Positions 6,815 through 11,712 of a stretch of 11,712 bases of DNA are shown here, piece by piece. The first letter of the stretch is position 1, and each line of letters begins with the position of its first letter. The notes below the pieces were generated by a model. It made no database searches, was not told the origin of the DNA, and saw only the letters and a program-made list of their open reading frames with translations. This DNA is from EX4484-2 sp964592095. GTDB lineage: Archaea > Altiarchaeota > Altiarchaeia > IMC4 > QMZM01. Both the position numbers and the translations under genes were made by a program. The stretch lies in contig CAZQER010000036.1 of the NCBI GenBank assembly GCA_964592095.1, positions 1-11,712 of the forward strand, given 5' to 3'.

Positions 6815-7432
6815 TTAGAAATCATTAATCTTTTTATTGGTCTGTCTTTCATTTAATATCAGATCTATAATCTTTCTCTCCTTTTCTATAATTTTGTGAT
6901 ACCTTGCCCTCTCATAATAGAAGTAAAAAATTGTTAATAAAAATAATAATAAAATAACTAATCCATTTCCAGAATATGTTTCCACATAACCAATAAGATT
7001 TATATTTTTATTTGTTTTCCAAATTGAAATATTTTTAATGTTGGTTACATTTTTTATTTTTACATCTTTACATATTCCCTCATAACAATAATTACTTATA
7101 CAATCCTCATTTTTTTTGCATCCCATCCCATTCATACATTTCTTACATAAACCTCCACAATCAACATCTGTTTCGTTCTGATTCTTTATTCCATCATTGC
7201 ATGAAGGTCTTTTACATATCCCATCATAACAATAATTACTTATACAATCTGAATCATTATGACAATACAAACCATCTCTGCATTTTTTGCATACTCCTCC
7301 ACAATCTATATCACTCTCATCCTGATTTTTAACACCATCCTCACAGGTCTGAATACCTATGGAACTAGTTATTAGACATAAGATGAGTATTATAATACAA
7401 AATGCCAAAATTGATGGATTTTTGCAATACAT
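6815..7432 (-). CDS. Membrane-anchored protein with two 8-Cys repeats
   Basis: A 205-residue predicted surface protein of unknown role. Residues 7-24 form a hydrophobic signal peptide or anchor ending near SSIG. Two tandem repeats follow with an exact 48-residue period. Cysteines at 30, 44, 48, 51, 57, 63, 68 and 73 recur at 78, 92, 96, 99, 105, 111, 116 and 121. Each repeat reads roughly C-xDGxKNQxExDxDCGGxCKKC, then a stretch with DCISNYCYxGIC. Such repeats are seen in secreted or surface proteins of archaea and bacteria and probably form disulfide-bonded modules. Residues 122-150 have several N-x-T/S sites (for example NVT, NIS). Residues 157-173 form a membrane helix, and a basic tail of about 30 residues follows, likely cytoplasmic. 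The gene converges on the fusion gene, with six bases between stops. Several TATA-like stretches lie upstream and none is decisive. Confidence 0.82.
   Translation of the reverse strand: MYCKNPSILAFCIIILILCLITSSIGIQTCEDGVKNQDESDIDCGGVCKKCRDGLYCHNDSDCISNYCYDGICKRPSCNDGIKNQNETDVDCGGLCKKCMNGMGCKKNEDCISNYCYEGICKDVKIKNVTNIKNISIWKTNKNINLIGYVETYSGNGLVILLLFLLTIFYFYYERARYHKIIEKERKIIDLILNERQTNKKINDF
7136..7423 (-). other. 144-bp tandem duplication encoding the Cys-rich repeats
   Basis: The two 48-residue cysteine-rich units correspond to a 144-nt period in DNA. An easily seen match is the 23-nt stretch beginning cataacaataattactt at 7081, which recurs at 7225, exactly 144 nt on. The identity is high at these sites but the units have diverged elsewhere, so this is an older internal duplication and not a recent slippage event. 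The limits given are approximate. Confidence 0.45.
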
Positions 7433-7486
7433 TTTTCAACTATATTTTTATATAATGTATATTGTATAAATTTTATATTTTTATAT

Positions 7487-7645
7487 AAAATCAAACAACC
7501 CCACACTTTAGTGTGGAGTATGAGCAAGACTGTAGAACAGTCTTGACTCAGACAAAACCCTCCGAGTTTTGCTGATGTAATTTACAAATTCAACATTGGC
7601 ATTCATCTATAAGCTAAAGCTTATAGTATTCTGCTGAATTTGTAA
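7487..7645. repeat. Multi-hairpin non-coding element (dispersed repeat or ncRNA candidate)
   Basis: This stretch has no credible coding frame and is crowded with inverted repeats, in order. CCACAC-TTTA-GTGTGG spans 7501-7516. Next is a 9-bp stem, CAAGACTGT/ACAGTCTTG (7525-7545), extended by TGAG/CTCA (7521-7550). CAAAAC/GTTTTG (7553-7571) is flanked by CAG and CTG. Last is an 11-bp outer stem, TTACAAATTCA/TGAATTTGTAA (7582-7645), enclosing CTATAAGCT/AGCTTATAG (7607-7626). Its left end, AAAATCAAACAAC followed by a C-rich tract and ACTTTAGT, is repeated at 11685-11712. Closely packed hairpins plus a second copy suggest a small non-autonomous mobile element (for example IS200/IS605-derived), a TnpB-type guide RNA relic, or a structured RNA. 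No transposase is visible. Strand is unknown. On the minus strand the CCACACTAAAGTGTGG hairpin is followed by TTGTTTGATTTT and might act as a terminator for the 7650-8240 gene. Confidence 0.6.
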
Positions 7646-7649
7646 TAAA

Positions 7650-8240
7650 TCACAGACTGCTCCATAATCCATCAAAATATCTCTCAAAATAATCTGCTAT
7701 TTTTGTAGATTCAATCAAAACATCTACCTCATTATTTTTTTCAAGGCCATAATAACTGAAGTTTGTTGACCCCAGTATTACAATCTTACCATCAATAATA
7801 ATCAATTTTGCATGAGTAGTTACATCTTTTGAGTCATATTTGATATCAATACCTTTACCCTTCAAGATATCAAACGCGTTATTCTTCCTTGAGTAATCAT
7901 CCACGATAATCTTCACATCCAATCCCCTCTCTTTTGCATCTATGATATCGTCTATAAGAATATTTTCCATACTTTTCGGATATTTATTATAATATTTAAG
8001 TTCAAATGCAACAATATATATCGATTTAACTGCCTCTTTTAATGCCCTGTGAACAATTGGGAAATATTCCCTATCCGATATGGGTATTATGTTCGCTTCA
8101 TCAATACAAGCATCCTCAAAATTGGTATAACATTCGGGACAAACTCTAGTATCTGCAAGATGAATTACAATAGATGTAAGTAAAATACCTATAATTATCC
8201 CAATAAAAATCCCTGGGAGAAGATTTCTTTCAATCCTCAT
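7650..8240 (-). CDS. Membrane-anchored phospholipase D-like (single HKD) protein
   Basis: This 196-residue protein starts with a basic N-terminus and a membrane helix (about 8-28). The short segment CPECYTNFEDAC (34-45) and a PLD-fold domain (about 50-196) follow. The single HKD motif is H143-A-K145-LIII-D150, followed by GSTNFS (157-162) and NNEVDVLIES (169-178), as in Nuc-type endonucleases and other one-motif PLD proteins that dimerise to build the active site. Substrates in the family include DNA and phospholipids, and the sequence does not decide which. N-terminal charge suggests the catalytic domain lies outside the membrane. A TTATATAAA box (8270-8262) is centred 26 nt before ATG 8240, so the mRNA is probably leaderless and the start well supported. 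Its stop lies only 4 nt from the right arm of the hairpin element. Confidence 0.88.
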   Translation of the reverse strand: MRIERNLLPGIFIGIIIGILLTSIVIHLADTRVCPECYTNFEDACIDEANIIPISDREYFPIVHRALKEAVKSIYIVAFELKYYNKYPKSMENILIDDIIDAKERGLDVKIIVDDYSRKNNAFDILKGKGIDIKYDSKDVTTHAKLIIIDGKIVILGSTNFSYYGLEKNNEVDVLIESTKIADYFERYFDGLWSSL

Positions 8241-8261
8241 TTATAATTTGAATATGTTGGA

Positions 8262-8270
8262 TTTATATAA
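8262..8270 (-). promoter_or_regulatory. TATA box of the PLD-like gene
   Basis: TTATATAAA on the minus strand is a near-consensus archaeal TATA box. Its centre is 26 nt upstream of ATG 8240, which would put the transcription start at or next to the start codon. No ribosome site is present, in keeping with leaderless translation. Confidence 0.6.
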
Positions 8271-8301
8271 TTGGCATATATTAGTATATATTATAATGTA
8301 A

Positions 8302-8319
8302 TTATTATAATTATAATAA
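8302..8319. promoter_or_regulatory. 18-bp AT palindrome in the hsp20 promoter
   Basis: TTATTATAATTATAATAA is a perfect 18-bp palindrome about 30 nt before the hsp20 ribosome site. It overlaps the most likely TATA region (8308-8320), which would give a leader of about 20 nt. A repressor site for a heat-shock regulator of the Phr/HSR1 kind would fit, but the bases do not match a motif I can name, and the whole interval (8241-8349) is very AT-rich. The binding role is a guess. Confidence 0.35.
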
Positions 8320-8358
8320 AACTATAATAACATATAACAACATTGAGAGGTGATGGAT

Positions 8359-8883
8359 ATGGATCCTTGGTGGAGAAGAAGAGGTTTCTTTGGTGATGAT
8401 TTTTTTAAGGAGATAGAAGAGGAATTCAGGGAGATGGAGGAACGCATGAGTAAAATCTTTGATGAGATATCTGAGATACCTCCAGAAATGTTTGAAAAGG
8501 GTCCTTATATCTATGGATTTTCTATAAGAACTGGCCCCGAGGGGAAACCAATAATAAATGAATTCGGTAATATCCCAAAAAGGTTTGGTGAAATTGGAAT
8601 TAGTGAAAGGGAGCCATTGGTTGACATAATTGAAGGTGATGATAAACTAACAATTGTGGCAGAACTGCCCGGGGTGGAGAAGAAGGATATAAACCTTGAG
8701 GTTGAACAAGATACATTAATAATTGATGTAGATGCAAAGGAAAGGAGATATCACAAAAAATTGAAACTACCCTGCGGTGTTAGAACAGATGATGTAAAGG
8801 CAACATATAAGAATGGAATTTTGGAGGTCAAACTGAAAAGATTGGAAAAGAAGAGGGAAAAAAGAAGAATAGATATAATGTAA
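8359..8883 (+). CDS. hsp20: Hsp20/alpha-crystallin small heat-shock protein (long N-arm)
   Basis: This is an ATP-independent chaperone that holds unfolding proteins in large oligomers. From ATG 8359 it has 174 residues. They comprise an acidic N-arm beginning MDPWWRRRGFFGDDFF, the segment YIYGFSIRTGPEGKP (50-64) typical of archaeal Hsp20, an alpha-crystallin domain (about 85-160) with AELPGVEKKDINLEV and the A-x-Y-K-NG-I-LEV signature (148-157), and a short tail with an I-D-I (171-173) IxI-type motif. The frame also opens at GTG 8350 and ATG 8353, but the ribosome site GAGGTGAT (8347-8354) sits 4 nt before ATG 8359, the same layout as in the next gene, so 8359 is preferred. The second hsp20 follows after 23 nt, so the two are probably one transcript and form mixed or separate oligomers. 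Confidence 0.93.
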   Translation: MDPWWRRRGFFGDDFFKEIEEEFREMEERMSKIFDEISEIPPEMFEKGPYIYGFSIRTGPEGKPIINEFGNIPKRFGEIGISEREPLVDIIEGDDKLTIVAELPGVEKKDINLEVEQDTLIIDVDAKERRYHKKLKLPCGVRTDDVKATYKNGILEVKLKRLEKKREKRRIDIM

Positions 8884-8895
8884 TCTATGAATAAC

Positions 8896-8903
8896 GAGGT
8901 GAT
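8896..8903 (+). promoter_or_regulatory. Ribosome binding site of the second hsp20
   Basis: GAGGTGAT lies three bases before ATG 8907 and is complementary to the usual archaeal 16S 3' end. A matching copy at 8347-8354 precedes the first hsp20. These two are the only strong Shine-Dalgarno sites I see in the window, and they settle both starts. Confidence 0.75.
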
Positions 8904-8906
8904 AAA

Positions 8907-9362
8907 ATGAGGAGAAGACGAGACAGGTATGATATATTTGATGAGATGAGGAGAATATTTAATGAATCTATATGGAATAGATTCTTTCCATACGAAGAAT
9001 CCAGGTCATTCCTTCCAAGTCCTGCTGGCAGAATGCTCTCACCGAAACCATTTGCAGATATGATAGAAACAGATAATGAGATAATCTTTACTACAGAAAT
9101 ACCTGGAGTAGAAAAGGAGGATATAAATCTCAATATAACAAATGATGGTATAGAGGTCAGGGTAGAATCAAAGAATGAGGAGGAAACAAAAGGCAAGGAG
9201 GAGTATACTTATCAATCCAGATACTATGGCTTTAGGAGTTTCTATTCCCTGCCACCAAATATAGATGTTGATAAAGCAAAGGCGACCTATAAAAATGGTG
9301 TGCTGGAGGTAAGGATTCCAAAACTGAAAGCAGAGGGGAGAAAAAGGATAAAAATAGAATAA
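8907..9362 (+). CDS. hsp20: Hsp20/alpha-crystallin small heat-shock protein (short form)
   Basis: A 151-residue Hsp20 of the common archaeal size. The N-arm starts MRRRRDRYDIFDEMRRIF. The alpha-crystallin domain (about 48-138) carries the 'P(F/L)ADMIETDNEIIFTTEIPGV' strand region (48-68), KEDINLNI (70-77), and the closing AKATYKNGVLEVRIPK (124-139). The C-terminal I-K-I (148-150) is the IxI motif that docks into neighbouring subunits. It differs from the upstream paralogue in lacking the YGFSIRTGPEG segment and in having a longer loop rich in Glu and Lys before the SRYYGFRSFYSLP strand (104-116). The two therefore represent two subfamilies and not a recent duplication. The next gene begins 36 nt downstream and may be read from the same promoter. 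Confidence 0.95.
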   Translation: MRRRRDRYDIFDEMRRIFNESIWNRFFPYEESRSFLPSPAGRMLSPKPFADMIETDNEIIFTTEIPGVEKEDINLNITNDGIEVRVESKNEEETKGKEEYTYQSRYYGFRSFYSLPPNIDVDKAKATYKNGVLEVRIPKLKAEGRKRIKIE

Positions 9363-9398
9363 TTTCCCTATTTCTTATCCAATTTTTATATTTCTTAT

Positions 9399-11708
9399 AT
9401 GAAAAAAACACTTCTTTATGCCTTTTTCCTGATGGGATTTACATCAATTATCGCTCAGGTAGTTCTAATGAGAGAATTGTTGGTGGTTTTTTATGGAAAT
9501 GAACTCTCATTAGGTATTATACTTGGCAATTGGCTCATTTTAATAGCCACTGGAAGTTATATAACAATCTTAATTCTGAAGAGATTCATCAAAACAAATG
9601 AATCCAGGATAATATTTTTCATATTTATGGAGATTCTTATTGCATTCATATTCCCCTTACAGATATATGTCTCAAGAATTCTCAGAAACATAGTTATGGT
9701 ACCTATGGGTGAACTCATTGATTTCATTACCATATTCGCATCATCATTTCTCATTTTAATACCATCGTGTATAATTCTTGGCTTACAATTCTCATTAGGT
9801 AGTAGGATTTATTCGGATATTACAAAAGAATCATCAAAATGCATAGGCAATGTTTATATTCTGGAGTCTATAGGTTCGTTTATTGCGGGTATAACATTTA
9901 GTTATTTATTCGTAGATATATTATCTCCATTTCAAATGGCATTTCTTATCTCAATACTAAGCCTGTTTGCAGGACTTTTTCTGTCAAAAGAAATTAAAAC
10001 TAAGAAAATAGGTATATTCATATCAATCCTCATTATTATAGGGATTCTGTTTATACTTCCAGTAACCTCGGGGTATATAGAAAGAACCACCAGAGAAATG
10101 CAATGGAAAAATAACAATCTGATTGAATCCATAGATTCCATTTATGGAAACATTGCAGTTTTAGAAAAAGACAGAGAGTATATCTTTTATGAGAATGGTG
10201 TTCTAATGTTCACAACAGAGGAATCTGAACTTAATGAAGAGCTAATACATTTTCCGTTATTGGAACATGGAAATCCAAAAACCATCCTTCTCGTAGGCGG
10301 TGGTATCTCAAGAAACATTAATGAGGTACTGAAGCATCCTGTTGAGAGGGTTGTATATGTTGAATTAGACCCAAAGATTATAGAAACGGTAAGGATGTAT
10401 CTCTCCACAACAGATAGAAAAGCGATAGATGACCCAAGAGTTGAGATTAATTATACAGATGCGAGATTTTTTATAAAGAGAACAAAAAATAAATATGATG
10501 TAATAATACTGAATATCCCAGAACCGGAATCAATTCAATTAAATAGGTATTATACAATAGAATTTCTCAGTGAGATAAAGAAAATACTAAATAATAACTC
10601 CATAATCTCCATCAATATTCCTTATTCAGAGAGTTACGCCAGTAATGAAATGAGAATTCTGATAAGCAGCATCTACAGAACAATAAACTCGAGTTTTCCC
10701 GATGTGAAGATAATCCCGGGGTTACATCTTTTAATTCTTGCATCCCCCTCCAAGAATGTGCTTACTTATAATGCAACAATATTATCAGAGCGTCTTATAG
10801 ATAGGAATATCTCAACATCACTCATAAATAGACAATATATAAAATACAAATTATCCCCCAACAGGATAGATTTTGCTCTGAACTCCATAATACCCAATAT
10901 TCAGATAAATTCTGATTTCAGACCTATAGCAACATATTATCAAATGTTGTTGTGGGGGGAAGAAATAAATTTAGAGAATGAAATAAAATCCATCATATTA
11001 TCATTTCCGACCCCGATCATTTTTATAATAATTATAATACTCATTCATGCAGTAATAATTACTTCAATATTATCCAAAAGGAGGGAAAAAGGATTTATTT
11101 TATATAATGTTCCGAATATAATTCTATCCGGGGTTATATTAACAACCGGTTTTGCGGGGATGGTCTTTGAAATCATATCTATTATAGCGTTTCAGGCTAT
11201 TTATGGATATCTATACTATAAAATTGCAGTCATTATAGCATTGTTTATGGCTGGTTTGGCATCTGGAGCATATATAATGAATAAATGTAAGGGAGATAAT
11301 ACATTAAGAAATATAAAAATTCTGGAATTATCAGTTGTTATATATTCCCTGATTCTACCATTCATTTTTATTTTCATATCCATACACTCATACAATATAA
11401 ATGTACCGGAGTTATTGTTCTCAACAATAATGCTTTTTGCTGGTTTTTTGGTTGGTGCTGAATTTCCCTTGGCAAGTAGACTCTATTTTGAAACAGATAG
11501 AAGCATTGAAAAAACAGCGGGGGTTCTTTACGCATCGGATTTGATTGGTGCTTTCATTGGTGCAATATTGACGAGTTCTTTTTTAATCCCTCTCTATGGT
11601 ATAACAAATGTATTAATATTATCTGCAATATTGAATCTTTCAACATTACTCCTGTTACTGTTATTCTCTTTAAAAATTAATAAAAAATCAAACAACTCCC
11701 CACTTTAG
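9399..11708 (+). CDS. Membrane protein with central spermidine-synthase-like domain
   Basis: This 769-residue polytopic protein has about seven predicted membrane helices (within 1-222), a soluble SpeE-like Rossmann domain (about 245-450, with its extension to about 520), and a second membrane block of about six helices (530-758). The N-terminal IIAQVVLMRELLVVFYGNELSLG (17-39) and the C-terminal GAEFPLASRLY (686-696) are hallmarks of the 'fused MFS/spermidine synthase' family. The nucleotide-binding loop is LLVGGGISRN (297-306), the ribose-binding acid is in VELDP (321-325), and DPRVEI..TDARFF covers 345-358. The aspartate that acts in aminopropyl transfer is replaced: YDVIILNIPEP gives N372 where true SpeE has D. 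Spermidine synthesis is therefore doubtful, and the family's substrate is not established to my knowledge. No Shine-Dalgarno is present. The last codons, ending NKKSNNSPL, and the stop lie in a repeat, so the C-terminus may be altered by an insertion. Confidence 0.85.
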   Translation: MKKTLLYAFFLMGFTSIIAQVVLMRELLVVFYGNELSLGIILGNWLILIATGSYITILILKRFIKTNESRIIFFIFMEILIAFIFPLQIYVSRILRNIVMVPMGELIDFITIFASSFLILIPSCIILGLQFSLGSRIYSDITKESSKCIGNVYILESIGSFIAGITFSYLFVDILSPFQMAFLISILSLFAGLFLSKEIKTKKIGIFISILIIIGILFILPVTSGYIERTTREMQWKNNNLIESIDSIYGNIAVLEKDREYIFYENGVLMFTTEESELNEELIHFPLLEHGNPKTILLVGGGISRNINEVLKHPVERVVYVELDPKIIETVRMYLSTTDRKAIDDPRVEINYTDARFFIKRTKNKYDVIILNIPEPESIQLNRYYTIEFLSEIKKILNNNSIISINIPYSESYASNEMRILISSIYRTINSSFPDVKIIPGLHLLILASPSKNVLTYNATILSERLIDRNISTSLINRQYIKYKLSPNRIDFALNSIIPNIQINSDFRPIATYYQMLLWGEEINLENEIKSIILSFPTPIIFIIIIILIHAVIITSILSKRREKGFILYNVPNIILSGVILTTGFAGMVFEIISIIAFQAIYGYLYYKIAVIIALFMAGLASGAYIMNKCKGDNTLRNIKILELSVVIYSLILPFIFIFISIHSYNINVPELLFSTIMLFAGFLVGAEFPLASRLYFETDRSIEKTAGVLYASDLIGAFIGAILTSSFLIPLYGITNVLILSAILNLSTLLLLLLFSLKINKKSNNSPL

Positions 11709-11712
11709 TATG
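11685..11712. repeat. Partial second copy of the hairpin element's end
   Basis: The bases from AAAATCAAACAAC through ACTTTAGT match the left end of the 7487-7645 element, apart from two substitutions in the C-rich tract. After ACTTTAGT, seven bases present in the first copy (GTGGAGT) are missing before the shared ATG. The window ends four bases later. In this copy the TAG inside CTTTAG is the stop codon of the preceding gene. The continuation is outside the window. Confidence 0.65.

Noticed and set aside
7521..7547. Short frame starting ATGAGCAAGACTG at 7520
   Set aside because: It ends at TGA after eight codons and lies wholly in a hairpin; it is not a credible peptide.
7530..7640. Box C/D sRNA, suggested by GCTGATGT (7571-7578) and CTGCTGAA (7631-7638)
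   Set aside because: The first lacks the final A of the box C consensus, no D'/C' pair is visible, and the segment pairs with itself as long hairpins, which is unlike C/D sRNAs.
7487..7645. Complete insertion sequence
   Set aside because: No transposase or TnpB coding sequence is present in or next to the element; only non-coding hairpins remain.
7433..7649. CRISPR array or riboswitch
   Set aside because: The hairpins differ from one another and are not evenly spaced direct repeats, and no known aptamer core is recognised. The region also does not sit as a leader directly before a biosynthetic gene.
9399..11708. Bona fide spermidine synthase (speE)
   Set aside because: The flanking membrane blocks and the Asn at the catalytic Asp position mark a different family; only the nucleotide-binding fold is shared.

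Overview
The window looks like a chromosomal segment of an AT-rich archaeon. The markers are an archaeal/eukaryal-type Cbf5 pseudouridine synthase with a PUA domain, an ATP-dependent DNA ligase of the archaeal replicative type, O-phosphoseryl-tRNA synthetase (SepRS), two archaeal-style Hsp20 chaperones and a tRNA-Ser with a G discriminator and no encoded CCA. SepRS is known from methanogens, Archaeoglobus and some related or uncultured archaeal lineages, so the host probably makes Cys-tRNA through phosphoserine. I cannot fix the lineage more closely. Most genes lack a Shine-Dalgarno sequence. At least one (7650-8240) has a TATA box at the distance expected for a leaderless transcript. Only the Hsp20 genes carry a strong GAGGTGAT-type ribosome site.

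Layout: (a) 35-1306, minus strand, an RNA-maturation group: cbf5, a 52-residue Trm112-type zinc-ribbon protein (135-293, easily missed) and tRNA-Ser(GCU). (b) 1368-4729, plus strand, a compact probable operon: sepS, a NifU-C-terminal-like Fe-S scaffold whose start overlaps the sepS stop, and lig. (c) 4823-6808, plus strand, a 661-residue protein that I regard as the most unusual gene here. It joins a hexulose-phosphate-synthase-like TIM barrel, with its catalytic DxKxxD motif gone, to a long charged Trp-studded coiled coil and a C-terminal winged-helix-like domain. It converges on (d) 6815-8240, minus strand, two predicted surface or membrane proteins: one with two exact-period 48-residue, eight-cysteine repeats and a C-terminal membrane helix, and a membrane-anchored single-HKD phospholipase D/nuclease-like protein. 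Between them lies a non-coding stretch packed with hairpins (about 7487-7645). (e) 8359-9362, plus strand, two Hsp20 genes in an operon behind an AT palindrome. (f) 9399-11708, plus strand, a large membrane protein with a central spermidine-synthase-like domain. Its last codons and stop lie in a second, partial copy of the hairpin element, which runs off the right edge.

Functional themes: tRNA and rRNA modification in (a); phosphoserine-dependent Cys-tRNA formation coupled to Fe-S or sulfur handling in (b); protein homeostasis in (e); and envelope functions in (d) and (f). The strongest candidates for something undescribed are the TIM barrel/coiled-coil/winged-helix fusion and the multi-hairpin dispersed repeat.
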